Shown in pieces: positions 48,250 through 57,665 of a stretch of DNA of 64,000 nt. Made by a program: the position numbers and the translations under genes. Under the pieces are notes generated by a model. That model was not told the DNA's origin and made no database searches. It saw nothing but the letters and a program-made list of their open reading frames with translations. This stretch comes from Parafrankia elaeagni (GTDB lineage Bacteria > Actinomycetota > Actinomycetes > Frankiales > Frankiaceae), in contig NZ_KB893761.1 in the NCBI RefSeq assembly GCF_000374165.1, forward strand, positions 36,741 to 100,740, written 5' to 3'. Position 1 is the stretch's first letter, and the number at the start of each line of letters is the position of its first letter.

Positions 48250-49060
48250 ATGATCCGCCGCCTTGGGAAGTTTCTCGGTGAGGGGTCCGAGGTTCTCGGC
48301 TTCGGTGTCGAGATTTCCACGGATCACGATTTCGGCCCCCGCGTGCAGCTGTTCGTCCCGCCAGGTTTCGACGCCACGCCGATCGACGCCGCTCTGGGGG
48401 TACCCGCGCGGTTCGATGGTTTCCCGGTCGTCTACCCCGACAGCGATCGACACGGCGGCCGGCCACACCATCAGGTGGAGGTGACCACCGCGCAGGCGTT
48501 CTTCGTCGACCGGATCGGCGTCGACCCCGCCGACGGGATGAAACTGACGGACTGGCTGCTGGCCCCGACCCAGATCCTGGCCGGCCTCACCGGCGGCGTG
48601 GTCCTGCATGACCCGCTCGATCTGCTCACCAAGCGGCGACGGCCTCGGCTCGCGGATGCTCGTGGCCCGCGTGGCCCGTGACCTCGTTCGGAGCGGATTT
48701 CTCCTCGAACGCCGCTGGGCTCCCTACGGCGAATGGCCGACCGCCGCGTTCGCGCAGCTGACCCTCGCCGACCAGATCGGTGAGCACCTGCACCACGCGC
48801 TGCGCGCGACGCGGTGGCGGGAACGCGATGCGGCACTGTGTGCCGCGGCCAGTCATCTCGCCGCCGCCACGAACCGGCCTGGTCTGGCCGAGCCCGTCGA
48901 CCCCGCGCGAGCCTTCCTCGTCGACCGGGTTGGCATCGACCCCGCCGACGGGACTTCAGAGGCACGGACCGGCAGTTCCCAATCGCGCTGGCCCGCACAT
49001 CATCCGGCCGCGGAGTGGCACCACACGACATCTACCGCGGAGGGCATCCGCAGCTGCGGT
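48250..49060 (+). pseudogene. DUF4037-type nucleotidyltransferase-like pseudogene
   Basis: The first frame reads FLGEGSEVLGFGVEISTDHD, FGPRVQLFVPPGF, FFVDRIGVDPADGMKLTDWL, APTQILAGLTGGVVLHDPL. After a break near 48640 the next frame gives LVARVARDLVRSGFLLERRW, APYGEWPTAAFAQL and DQIGEHLHHAL. These are in the order seen in DUF4037 proteins, which begin with a nucleotidyltransferase-like GSxxxGxxxxxSDHD pattern. The block that should join them is deleted, and a copy of the DRVGIDPADGT segment recurs near 48920. The gene is broken; assignment is from memory of the family. Confidence 0.6.
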
Positions 49061-49235
49061 TAGACCGGATTTGGCCACCGTCGGTTTGGGATTGGCCCCG
49101 CGGGACGACCACGACACGCCATATGCCCATGCGGCCTGACACCTCGGGAGGCGCGTGGCTCGGGTCCGCGTCGCTGCGTAAGGATTTCCCTCGTACGAAT
49201 CGAACCGATCTCTCCCATGTCCCAAGGAGGCTCCC

Positions 49236-49484
49236 TTGACCGACACGAACACCTACGCGTACGTCGACGCTGACACCCTCGACGTCCGGATCATCCGTGG
49301 TGAGGCTGACACGGAAGGCACCATCGTCGGCCGCCTCGACGCCGCCGACCTCCCCGCCCTCAGCGAGGCCGCCGACAAGCTGCTCGCGACCCTCGGCATC
49401 CGCCCCGTCAGCGACTGGCGTGATGTTGAGGGTGGCCTGTTCACCGTCGTCGAGGAGACCGCGGCGGTGCCGACGGCCGGCTGA
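49236..49484 (+). CDS. Small acidic protein of unknown function
   Basis: 82 residues from TTG 49236, with AAGGAGG (49224-49230) at ideal spacing; no ATG fits. The product is acidic, predicted soluble, with AYVDADTLDVRIIRGEADTE, DAADLPALSEAADKLLATLG and WRDVEGGLFTVVEE. I do not recognise a family. It lies between the two CHAT loci and is convergent with the EAD1-like gene that ends at 49683. The strong ribosome-binding site supports it as real. Confidence 0.68.
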   Translation: MTDTNTYAYVDADTLDVRIIRGEADTEGTIVGRLDAADLPALSEAADKLLATLGIRPVSDWRDVEGGLFTVVEETAAVPTAG

Positions 49485-49682
49485 CCGGCGACCACGAGCG
49501 CCCCGGTCTGGGTCCAGGCCGGGGTTTCTCTTCGCCAGCTACCTGTTCCGCCGCCGCCGCCGACGGCCGCCCGGTCGGTGCCATCGCCCGGCTCGGCTCG
49601 ATCGGCGTGCACATCGACCGTGCCGTCCCGGGCCGAGGTCGACAACGACGACGACGACAACGGCGGGGGGCGATAAGCGAGG

Positions 49683-51128
49683 TCAGCCGTAGCGGCGGGC
49701 CAGGTCGGTGAACGTCTCGTTGTGGGGGTAGCGGTCGAGAGCGGCGGCCAGGAGGCGGCGGTACGGGTGGGCGACGAGGCCGTTGTCGAGATCGTTGAGG
49801 ATCTCGGTCCAGACGAGGTCCGGGGCGGCACGGTCGATGTTGCGGCGCAGCTCGACCGGGAAGCCGACGGCGTCCAGCACCGCTGAGGCAGCGGATTCCG
49901 AGCCAAAGGCTCGGGCCAGCGCGCGGCGGAACAGCGACCGGTCGGGCTCCGCGAAGGCGATGTCCGCCCGGTCCCGCTCCGGTCCGGGAGTGACCGGCAA
50001 AGGGGCGGGGATGCCGCCGAACACCGACTGGCCGAGGCGGCTGTATGCGGCGGCGCGATCCCGGGCCGTACGCAGGTAGCCGATGTCCTCGGCGAGTTGG
50101 CGTGTGAACCACGCGCAGAGCTCGCGGTCGTCGGCGAACAGGCCGCCGGCGTCCCGCCAGCGGACGGACTGCTCGGCCCACGCGGCCAGGTTCTGGACGG
50201 AGCCACGAACGGAGCGATGTATGTCCTGGACGTCGGCCAGGACGCGGGACACTCGGCCGCGGGCGACGTCCAGCGCCAGCAGCCGTTCCCGGAGAACGGC
50301 CAGATCGCCGAGCGGGGCGGAGCCGCCGCCGGACGGGACGACGGAGTCGGCGGCGTCGACGGCGGCGTCGAGATGGCGGCGCAGGTCCTGGGTCGGCTGG
50401 CCGTCTGCCCACAGCCGCAGGTGATGGCGGACCTTCGCCGCGTGCATGAGGTAGCGGGCCAGCGGGGTGAGGACGGAGTCGCCGCGGGACCAGGTCCAGG
50501 CGCTGAGCTCGGCGTCCTGATCGAGGCCGCCGATGACGACGATTTGCCGTTCGGCACGGGTGTCGGGCGCGGGGCCGGGCTCCCAGACCATGAACCCGGC
50601 GTCCGTTGTCACGAACCGGTCAGCCGGCTCGGCCATGACCGGGACGAGCGGTGGCCGGGCGCTGACACCACCGGTCGAGCCGACGTCAGCCCGCCCCAGG
50701 TAAAGGCGGGCGCCGCCAAGCAACGCGCCGGCCTGGCCGTCACCGACAATCCCGGTCCAGGCGTCGTCGAGCTGCCGCCAGTCACCTTCGCCGGCCGGCG
50801 GCGCGAGCATCGCCGAGAAGCACAGCACGTCCCGCACTCGGCGGAGCAATGCCTGGTAGACACCCGGCCGCCGGCATTCCTGGGCGGCGATCAGACCAGA
50901 TTCCATCGCGGGTGAAGCGGTGGGCGGCAGGGCGGCGGGAACTCCGAAGGCGCGGATCGGCTCATCCATCATGAACTCACGGCGCAGCCCCGCCCAAAGG
51001 TTCCGGATCGTGTCGTAGCCGGCGGACGCCCGCGCGCCATGGACCGGGGCGTAGACATGGGCGACGAACTCCTGGCCGGTCAGGTCCGGCGACGCGATCC
51101 CCGAGCTGATATCCGCCCCGACGACCAT
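49683..51128 (-). CDS. CATRA-type conflict-system protein with C-terminal EAD1-like domain
   Basis: 481 residues from ATG 51128. The opening QEFVAHVYAPVHGARASAGY, IRNLWAGLRREFMMDEPIRA and LCFSAMLAPPAGEGDWRQLD resemble proteins annotated as CATRA (caspase/TPR-associated) conflict-system components. The last 85 residues (RALARAFGSESAASAVLDAV, LVWTEILNDLDNGL, LDRYPHNETFTDL) match the effector-associated domain EAD1 pattern, an adaptor that recruits a partner carrying the same domain. A TATTAT -10 lies six bases before ATG with no ribosome-binding site, so the mRNA is probably leaderless. It faces the small CATRA protein across a short divergent region. Confidence 0.85.
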   Translation of the reverse strand: MVVGADISSGIASPDLTGQEFVAHVYAPVHGARASAGYDTIRNLWAGLRREFMMDEPIRAFGVPAALPPTASPAMESGLIAAQECRRPGVYQALLRRVRDVLCFSAMLAPPAGEGDWRQLDDAWTGIVGDGQAGALLGGARLYLGRADVGSTGGVSARPPLVPVMAEPADRFVTTDAGFMVWEPGPAPDTRAERQIVVIGGLDQDAELSAWTWSRGDSVLTPLARYLMHAAKVRHHLRLWADGQPTQDLRRHLDAAVDAADSVVPSGGGSAPLGDLAVLRERLLALDVARGRVSRVLADVQDIHRSVRGSVQNLAAWAEQSVRWRDAGGLFADDRELCAWFTRQLAEDIGYLRTARDRAAAYSRLGQSVFGGIPAPLPVTPGPERDRADIAFAEPDRSLFRRALARAFGSESAASAVLDAVGFPVELRRNIDRAAPDLVWTEILNDLDNGLVAHPYRRLLAAALDRYPHNETFTDLARRYG

Positions 51129-51134
51129 GAAACG

Positions 51135-51140
51135 ATAATA
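51135..51140 (-). promoter_or_regulatory. -10 element of a leaderless promoter
   Basis: Minus-strand TATTAT is followed by CGTTTC and ATG 51128. Spacing of six bases from -10 to the start codon, and absence of any purine-rich ribosome-binding site, are typical of leaderless actinobacterial genes. Confidence 0.5.
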
Positions 51141-51237
51141 GGTATGGCCACCGGGCCTCGTCGGGGACGACGCGGAAACCGTGCGCTGGCCGCCAGCGTT
51201 ACCCAGGCCCAGGACAGGACCAACCAGGGAGGCTCCG

Positions 51238-51522
51238 GTGCACCTGCCCGCTGTCCATGAGGAGTTCCGCGATGATGCCGCCGACCTGCTCGACCACGTC
51301 CCGTTCTGGGAGCTGACGCCGGAGGGGTGGGGCAGGGCGGAGAACGCGGTTCTAGCGATCGCCGCCGCCGGCGACGACACAGAGGCGCTGCGGGACGCGG
51401 TGGCGTCGCTGGACGTCCTGGACCCCAGACGGGGCACGAAGGCGGGCACCGAACCGGAGGTCCCGATCCCCAAGCGGGTCCGCGAGACCGTCACCGAGAC
51501 CAAGGACAAGCTGGGCCACTGA
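51238..51522 (+). CDS. Small CATRA-system-associated protein
   Basis: 94 residues from GTG 51238, with AGGGAGG at good spacing. DAADLLDHVPFWELTPEGWG, AVLAIAAAGDDTEALRDAVA and VPIPKRVRETVTETKDKLGH are like the short proteins annotated as CATRA system-associated. The role is unknown. It is divergent from the EAD1-like gene and convergent with the CHAT gene, the usual three-gene neighbourhood. Confidence 0.8.
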   Translation: MHLPAVHEEFRDDAADLLDHVPFWELTPEGWGRAENAVLAIAAAGDDTEALRDAVASLDVLDPRRGTKAGTEPEVPIPKRVRETVTETKDKLGH

Positions 51523-51695
51523 CCAGGCCGGCGGCGAAACTCCAGGCGCCGCGGTGGATGTGGGCGGCCCAGGCGGACGACATGTCCCACCGCCGCAGCC
51601 GGCGAATCCGCCGGGTGGCCGGATGCGGGGCCTCGGCCGTGTGGGCCCCGGAACCGGCCCCGGAACCGGAGCCAGCAGTTCGTCACGCCGGGCAG

Positions 51696-51743
51696 TCACC
51701 ATGCCGCCCGATCACCATGCCGCCCGATCACCATGCCGTCGGG
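51696..51743. repeat. Three tandem 16-bp repeats abutting the CHAT stop codon
   Basis: TCACCATGCCGCCCGA occurs twice in perfect tandem (51696-51711, 51712-51727), and a third copy differs at its last four bases (51728-51743). The next base begins the stop codon of the minus-strand CHAT gene. The array is intergenic, between convergent genes. Confidence 0.85.
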
Positions 51744-54700
51744 TCACGGACCGAGGTGGACGTGGGCGGCCCACCGTGACGGCTGCCGGCGATAGCGAGA
51801 GCGTAGTCGGACAGTGGCCGCGTGCACCGCCTGCGCCGGGCCCCGGCCGGCGATCTCCGGATACGTCCAGCCGGCGGCCTGCCTGCCGGCCCGGTCGCGG
51901 ATCTCCCACAGTGTCCCGACCACATGCGGATAGCCGGCGATCTGGAAGGCCGACGACACGTGGATCGCCTCGTCGACCAGACCAGTGCCGCCGAATGCCG
52001 TGGTGCACGCGGACAGAAATGCGAACGTGGCCGTCCGCCCCGGCAACGCGGTGATCTCGCGGACGGTCAGCCGGCCGTCGACCAGGACCAGGTGGCTGTC
52101 GAACGGGTCGGTGGCGTCCGTCGTCGCGTGGCAGGCGAAGTGGGCCCAGTCTGCGGTGGCCAGCCCGGCGAGCACTCGGTCGCGGCCGGCGTGAGGGCCG
52201 TCGAGAAGCGTCGCGGCGTCGGTGAGGTCGCGGACGGTGGTGCCCTCCCGGTCCGCGCCGGGCAGCGGCCGGTAGCCCGGCGCCGTCGGGACGGCGACGA
52301 CCAGGCCTCGCTCGCCCAGGCCGGAGCGGTTGTCGCGGCCACGAGCGTGAGCGAGGGTGCGCAGGGTCGGGGCGTAGGACGACACCGCGCGGTCCAGCGC
52401 GGCCGGCGGGTCGTCGCCGGTCTCCGTCGGACGCGGGCCGGCGCAGTGCAGGGGCAGGACGGCCAGCGGACCGGTCGGGATCCACCAGACGCGGGGCGGA
52501 CCGGCGTCGGGGTCGGCGCCGGGCGGGGGCGGCGCCGGTAGGCCGAGCTCGTCGAGGACGTCGGCGACGAACGTCGTCCACATCCACTCCAGTACGCCTT
52601 CCAGGGCCTTCTCGGCGTCCGGGCCGCCCTCGTCAGCCGTGGCGAGCAGGATGTTCGCCTGCCGCGTCGCCTCGGCGTGGGTGAGCCGGGGCAGCTCGAC
52701 CGAGCGGACGCCGGCCGGGGTGACCAGCAGCGCGTCGCAGCGGTGGGCCGCGAGGTTCAGCACGGCGACCGGGCCGTCGACCGGGCAGCGGGTCAGATCC
52801 TGCTCCTCTTCGGGCGGGAGCTGGAACCGCCGGAAACCGGGCTCGGCGCGGATCCTGGTAAGCAGCCGCGCCCGCTCGGTCAGCAACCGGGCCCGGCGGG
52901 CCGCGCGGGCGGACGTCCACGGCTGGTCGGGCGAGGCGCCCCGGTCGAGCTCGCGTCCGGTCCGGACGACGGCGGCGGCCAGGTCCGGGTGGCTCGCCGC
53001 GAGGGCTGTCAGCTCGTCACGGGAGTTCAGTAGCTGGGCGAGCAGCACCCCCCGGCCGCGTTCGAGCAGGTCGAGCGCGCGTAACGCCCCCGGGCCGGAC
53101 AGCGCCTCCGGGCCGGACAGCGCGGCCGCCGCGGCCGCGCTGCCCAGGTTGGCCAGCTCCAGAAGGTGCCGGCCTTGGTCCCGGCTGGACAGACGGATGT
53201 CGGTGACGGCGTGCAGCAGGGCGATGGCCTGCTCGAACGCGTCGACCGCCGCGTCAGTCTGGCCCAGCTCCGCGAGGATGCCGCCGCTCTGGTGCGCGCT
53301 GATCGCCCGGACCAGTGGCGGGGCGGACGTCGTCCCGGCCGCGTCCCGGTAGACCGCGGCGGCTCGCTCCCGGTCGCCGGGTCCGTCCCGGCGCAGCAGG
53401 GCCAGCGCGGCGTTGGCCAGGATCGCCGCCCGGCCGGGGTCGTCGGGGCGGACGAGCCGAGCCGCCGTCTGGCCGGCCTCGACCGCCGCGTCCCGGTTCG
53501 ACGCCTGGTCCGGGCCGGTGGCGTCCGCGCCCGTGTCGGCGCACAGGTCGGCGCGGCGGGACAGCGCGGCGCACAGGTTGGACTGGTAGCGCGCCGCCGC
53601 CGGTCCGTCCGCCGAGACAAGGCTGATCGCCTGACGCGACGCGTCCACCGCCTCGTCCAGGTCGCGCCGGGCCGGCTCCGGCGCGCCGGCCAGCGGGTGG
53701 CTCGACGCCCGTACCCGCAGCGCTGACGCCAGGTTCGACAGGTGGCCCGCGCGTTCCACCGGTACCGCGGCCGGATCGCCGGCGGCGTCGCGGAGCAGGT
53801 CGACGGCCTCGTCGAGGTCAGCGCGGCTCGGATCCCGCTGGTGGCGGGACCGCAGTGCCAGGGCCAGGTTGTTGCGCATGACGTGACCGTTGGCCGGGTC
53901 GTCCCCGGCGATCCGCACGGCCTCGCGGGCGACGTCCACGGCGAGCTCGAGATCGGCGCCGTCGCCACTGTCCGTGTACCGGCTCAACAGCGCCGCGGCC
54001 TGGTTCGACAGGCACTCGGCCTGACTCGCCGGGTCCGGAGCCAGGACGGCGGCCTCGGCGAGCAGCTCGATCGCCTCGGTCATGTCGCGCTGGTCGCCGC
54101 CGATGAGGAAGCGGCTGCCCAGAGCGGCGGCCAGGTTCGACATCCGGCCGACCTCGTTCGCCCCGGCGGCCGGGCCATCGGTGGTGGTGGTGGTGGTGGT
54201 GGCGGTGGTGCGCAGGGTTTCGACGGCCTGGTCGAGGTCGGACGGCTCGCCGCTGAACGCGAACCGCGCGGTGTACGACACACCGAGGTTGGACCGGAAC
54301 GAGCGCCGAGCCGTTTCGGTGACGGCCGTCTCGACAGCCAGCCGGCCGACCCTGACGGCCTCGTCGATATCGCCGAGCAGCCCACTGCGCCGGCCGCGGG
54401 TCCGTAGCGCCAGCCCCAGATTGGTCAGATAGCCGGCGCGGCGGTCGGGGTCCGCGGTGGCGCCGCCGGGGTCCGCGAGGGATGGCACGGCATCGGCGTG
54501 TTCCACCACCAGCCGCAGCAGGCCGACGGCGTCGTCCACGATGTCAAGATCGCCCGTCACCCGGCCCCGGGCGATGAGCACGGTGGCCCGGGAGTTCCAC
54601 GCCGCCACGAACTCCGCCCGCGGCGGCGTCATCGTCGCGCACACCTCGAACAGACCGTCCGGTAGCAGGTCCGGAGCGAGCTGGTAGACGGTGGCGAACC

Positions 54701-54998
54701 GGCTCAGTGCGGCCGCGACGTCTTCGAGGCTCGACGGCCCACCCGCACGCGGCTCGGCGGCGATCACCCGGTAGTGGAAGAACAGGCCCAGCGTGTAGTC
54801 GGCCGTCAGCCGGAAGTCGCCTTCGGCCAGGTCAGCGGCGTCGGCCGCCGCTTCGAGGCGGCGGGCACGGCCCAGCGCCTCCTCAGCCAGCACCGCGTCG
54901 CCGTCTCTGGTCGAAGTGAACCGCTCGACACACTCGTCGACAGCGGCGACCAGCCGAGCCAGGGAATCTCTCCCGCCCGGGCTTTCCTCATGGGGCAC
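51744..54998 (-). CDS. Large TPR-CHAT (caspase-like) protease of the CATRA locus
   Basis: 1084 residues. Residues 90-640 form a TPR-like array with repeated YLTNLGLALRTRGRRSGLLG / RSNLGVSYTAR / MSNLAAALGSRFL units. The CHAT domain fills residues 760-1084: WWIPTGPLAVLPLHCAG, the catalytic histidine in DWAHFACHATTD and the cysteine in FAFLSACTTAFGG, then VVGTLWEIRD. The dyad is intact, so it should be an active protease. A Thr run (TTTTTTT, near residue 270) interrupts the array. The neighbours 49683-51522 are its likely system partners. Confidence 0.93.
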   Translation of the reverse strand: MPHEESPGGRDSLARLVAAVDECVERFTSTRDGDAVLAEEALGRARRLEAAADAADLAEGDFRLTADYTLGLFFHYRVIAAEPRAGGPSSLEDVAAALSRFATVYQLAPDLLPDGLFEVCATMTPPRAEFVAAWNSRATVLIARGRVTGDLDIVDDAVGLLRLVVEHADAVPSLADPGGATADPDRRAGYLTNLGLALRTRGRRSGLLGDIDEAVRVGRLAVETAVTETARRSFRSNLGVSYTARFAFSGEPSDLDQAVETLRTTATTTTTTTDGPAAGANEVGRMSNLAAALGSRFLIGGDQRDMTEAIELLAEAAVLAPDPASQAECLSNQAAALLSRYTDSGDGADLELAVDVAREAVRIAGDDPANGHVMRNNLALALRSRHQRDPSRADLDEAVDLLRDAAGDPAAVPVERAGHLSNLASALRVRASSHPLAGAPEPARRDLDEAVDASRQAISLVSADGPAAARYQSNLCAALSRRADLCADTGADATGPDQASNRDAAVEAGQTAARLVRPDDPGRAAILANAALALLRRDGPGDRERAAAVYRDAAGTTSAPPLVRAISAHQSGGILAELGQTDAAVDAFEQAIALLHAVTDIRLSSRDQGRHLLELANLGSAAAAAALSGPEALSGPGALRALDLLERGRGVLLAQLLNSRDELTALAASHPDLAAAVVRTGRELDRGASPDQPWTSARAARRARLLTERARLLTRIRAEPGFRRFQLPPEEEQDLTRCPVDGPVAVLNLAAHRCDALLVTPAGVRSVELPRLTHAEATRQANILLATADEGGPDAEKALEGVLEWMWTTFVADVLDELGLPAPPPPGADPDAGPPRVWWIPTGPLAVLPLHCAGPRPTETGDDPPAALDRAVSSYAPTLRTLAHARGRDNRSGLGERGLVVAVPTAPGYRPLPGADREGTTVRDLTDAATLLDGPHAGRDRVLAGLATADWAHFACHATTDATDPFDSHLVLVDGRLTVREITALPGRTATFAFLSACTTAFGGTGLVDEAIHVSSAFQIAGYPHVVGTLWEIRDRAGRQAAGWTYPEIAGRGPAQAVHAATVRLRSRYRRQPSRWAAHVHLGP

Positions 54999-55154
54999 GC
55001 GACAGATCTATCACCACGCCGCCGGCCGGACAGCGGATTCGGAACCATCGGCTGGTGCTCCGGCCCTGCCCGGCTGCTCCCGAGGGGGACGCCGACGCGT
55101 ATGCCGATCCGGAAGAGAACGAATGCCGATCGTACTTCCTACTGTTCACTTGAC

Positions 55155-55174
55155 TTCCTAATGCCATTAGGGAA
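55155..55174. promoter_or_regulatory. Palindromic operator of the TetR gene
   Basis: TTCCTAATGCCATTAGGGAA is a near-perfect inverted repeat (CCTAATG/CATTAGG) ending ten bases before ATG 55185. TetR repressors typically bind such sites over their own promoter. Confidence 0.72.
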
Positions 55175-55184
55175 ACCTGGGGTC

Positions 55185-55853
55185 ATGCCAACCGTTCCCG
55201 CTGCCAACGTCGACCGCCGGCAGCGTCGACGCCTCGAGACCATCGAGGAGGCGATCGACGCTGCCATCGCGATCATGGGCGAGCAGGGTGCGGCGGGGCT
55301 GTCGCTGGGCGAGGTCGCCCGGCGGATGGGTATTCGTCCGCCGTCCCTGTACGTGTACTTCGCGAGCAAGAACGCGCTCTACGACGAGATCTTCGCCCGT
55401 GGCTGGCGTGCGCTGTCGGCGGCGGTCGAGACGCCCGGCGTCCCCGAGGGGCGTGCCGAGCTGCGTGCGTTCCTGGGCGGGCGCGCCGAGGCGTTCACCA
55501 GGTGGGCCATCGAGAACCCCGCTTCCGCGCAGCTGATGTTCTGGCGGCCGGTGCCCGGCTACCGGCCGTCCGACCAGGCGTACGAGCCGGCCGTGCGCCA
55601 CATCGACTGGCTCGGCGAGATGTTCACGAGCCTGCGCGAACGCTCGCTGCTCACCGCCGACACGCCCGTGGACGAGGTGATCCGGCTCTGGAGCGTCCTG
55701 ATCGCCGGCGTCATCAGCCAGCAGCTCGCGAACGCCCCCCACGAGGACTTCGACAACGGCGCGTTCACCACGTTGCTTCCCACCCTCATCGACGTCTTCG
55801 TCGCCCGGTTCGCCGTGGCACCAGACGCCTCCCGAACGGAGTCCCAGCCATGA
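55185..55853 (+). CDS. TetR-family transcriptional regulator
   Basis: 222 residues from ATG 55185; an earlier in-frame ATG at 54774 lies inside the opposing CHAT gene. The helix-turn-helix is LSLGEVARRMGIRPPSLYVYF with FASKNALYDEIFARGW. The C-terminal part is of the WHG/TetR type with VIRLWSVLIAGVISQQLANA. It overlaps the metallo-hydrolase gene by ATGA, so it most likely controls that enzyme and itself through the palindrome upstream. The ligand is unknown. Confidence 0.92.
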   Translation: MPTVPAANVDRRQRRRLETIEEAIDAAIAIMGEQGAAGLSLGEVARRMGIRPPSLYVYFASKNALYDEIFARGWRALSAAVETPGVPEGRAELRAFLGGRAEAFTRWAIENPASAQLMFWRPVPGYRPSDQAYEPAVRHIDWLGEMFTSLRERSLLTADTPVDEVIRLWSVLIAGVISQQLANAPHEDFDNGAFTTLLPTLIDVFVARFAVAPDASRTESQP

Positions 55854-56617
55854 CCACCACCCACGAGATCGCTCCGGGTATCCACCGGATCTCGACCTAC
55901 GTGCCGGACGTCGGCCCGCGCGGCTTCACCTTCAACCAGTTCCTCATCGAGGCCGACGAGCCGCTGATCTACCACACCGGGATGCACGCGCTGTTCGGTG
56001 CCGTGTCCGAGGCGGTGGCCCGGATCGTCCCGCTGTCCGAGCTGAGGTGGATCGCCAGCGGGCACTTCGAGGCCGACGAGTGCGGGGCCATGAACGACTT
56101 CCTGGCCGTCGCCCCCGCTGCGCAGGTCGTGCACAGCACCATCGGGGTCCTGACGTCGTTCGGTGACGCGGCGGCCCGGCCGCCGCGTGCCCTCGCGGAC
56201 GGTGAGGAGCTTGACCTCGGCGGTGCCGGGAACGCGGCCGGCCGGCGGCGTGTCCGCCATCTCGACACCCCGCACGTGCCGCACAACTGGGAGTCCCGGA
56301 TGCTGTTCGAGACGGAGACCGGGACGCTGTTCTGCGGCGACCTCGGCGCCCAGGACGGCAACCCGGCGGCGCTGACCTCGGATTCGGTCGTCGACGCCGC
56401 GATGCGGACCGAGGAGCTGTTCAGATCGAGCTCGCTCGGGCCGGCTGTGCCCGCGACTCTGCGACGTCTCGCCGACCTCAACCCGACGACCTTGGCGATC
56501 ATGCACGGGTCGAGCTTCCACGGGGACGGCGCCGGCCTGCTCCGCGCCCTCGCCGATGCCTACGAGACGACGTTTCCGCAGACCCGCGCCGTCGCCGAGC
56601 CGTCGCACGCCGCCTGA
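55850..56617 (+). CDS. Metallo-beta-lactamase-fold protein, flavodiiron ODP-like
   Basis: 255 residues from ATG 55850, coupled to the TetR gene. The metal ligands appear as SGHFEADECGAMNDF (HxExDE), TPHVPHNWES, FCGDLGAQ and AIMHGSSFHG. HxExDE in place of HxHxDH is typical of the oxygen-binding di-iron (ODP) branch. It lacks a flavodoxin domain, so it is not a complete flavodiiron reductase. A redox or detoxification role, with an electron partner elsewhere, is plausible. Confidence 0.85.
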   Translation: MTTTHEIAPGIHRISTYVPDVGPRGFTFNQFLIEADEPLIYHTGMHALFGAVSEAVARIVPLSELRWIASGHFEADECGAMNDFLAVAPAAQVVHSTIGVLTSFGDAAARPPRALADGEELDLGGAGNAAGRRRVRHLDTPHVPHNWESRMLFETETGTLFCGDLGAQDGNPAALTSDSVVDAAMRTEELFRSSSLGPAVPATLRRLADLNPTTLAIMHGSSFHGDGAGLLRALADAYETTFPQTRAVAEPSHAA

Positions 56618-56645
56618 CGGCCGGGCAGCGAAACAAGCGCCATCC

Positions 56646-56693
56646 CAGCAGGGCATCACCTCAGCAGGGCACCACCTCAGCAAGGCACCACCT
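56646..56693. repeat. Three tandem 16-bp repeats upstream of the isomerase-family gene
   Basis: CAGCAGGGCATCACCT, CAGCAGGGCACCACCT and CAGCAAGGCACCACCT follow one another, each differing by one or two bases. They end 40 bp before ATG 56734, in the promoter region. Confidence 0.8.
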
Positions 56694-56733
56694 CCGCCGG
56701 GCGGACCGGGGAGCGACGACATGGGGGAGCCAC

Positions 56734-57516
56734 ATGACCACGCCGGATGACAGCCCTGCCGTTCTGACGCACAGGCCGCTGGAGCGAGACGACGCCGCGC
56801 GGGTCACGGAGGCCGAGACCGCCGCGTTCCGCGCTCTCGTGGCGTCGCTGGACGATGTCGACTGGCAGCGGGACACCGCCAGTGCCGGCTGGCGGGTCCG
56901 GGAGGTCGTCGCGCATGTCGGGGGCCAGTACGAGGAGTTCGCCCGGGTCGGGACACTGCTGCGCCGGCTGTGGGTCGCCCGCCGCCGCTACCGCGACCGC
57001 ATCGTGCTCGACGGCCACAACCAGGTCCAGCTCGACGACACCGCCGACCGGAGCAACGCGCAGGTCGCCGCCCAGCTCGACGTGTTCGCCGCGGCCGGGA
57101 TCCGCGCGGTCCGGCGGATGCCGGCTCCCGTCCGGCGCGCACCGGTGCGGTTGTTCTTCCCCGAGCCGCCGCTGCCGGAGAAGGGGATGCGGTACGTCTT
57201 CGACATCCTGGCCGCCCGTGACACCTGGATGCACCGGCTCGAGGTGGCGCGGGCCACCGACCGTGAGTTCGTGGTGGGTGACCACGACCACGAGATCGTC
57301 GCCCAGGTCGTCCGTGACCTGGACCGGCAGTGGCCCGGCCCGGCCGTCACCCTCGCCCTCGACGGCCCGGCCGGCGGTACCTGGCAGGTCGGATCAGGCC
57401 CGAGCGCAGGCATCGTCCGGGCCGACGCGGTCGAGATGATGCTGCACCTGTCCGGCCGCGCCGGCCTCGACCTGCCCCCGGACAGCCCGTTCGGCAACGC
57501 TCGGGTGGTGTTCTGA
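56734..57516 (+). CDS. Maleylpyruvate isomerase/DinB-family, mycothiol-dependent enzyme-like protein
   Basis: 260 residues. The DinB-like four-helix start has WRVREVVAHVGGQYEEFARV, with the histidine of the metal site; YVFDILAARDTWMHRLEVAR gives the second histidine; the C-terminal DAVEMMLHLSGRA is a further conserved segment. Members use mycothiol as cofactor or act as anti-sigma-like or transferase proteins. The substrate is unknown. It stands alone between repeats and the SDR locus; 57517-57665 holds nothing recognised. Confidence 0.82.
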   Translation: MTTPDDSPAVLTHRPLERDDAARVTEAETAAFRALVASLDDVDWQRDTASAGWRVREVVAHVGGQYEEFARVGTLLRRLWVARRRYRDRIVLDGHNQVQLDDTADRSNAQVAAQLDVFAAAGIRAVRRMPAPVRRAPVRLFFPEPPLPEKGMRYVFDILAARDTWMHRLEVARATDREFVVGDHDHEIVAQVVRDLDRQWPGPAVTLALDGPAGGTWQVGSGPSAGIVRADAVEMMLHLSGRAGLDLPPDSPFGNARVVF

Positions 57517-57665
57517 ACCGGGCGCCGAAGTCGGGCACCGGCGCGGGCGGGGCTGGTCGGTTCTCGAAGGCGCGCAGTTCGTCCCGCGACTGGAAGCGCC
57601 GCGGCGAACGGCTCGTGCGCGCGAGCGGGCTGCCGTACACGATCAGGTGCACGACCCCTACATCG

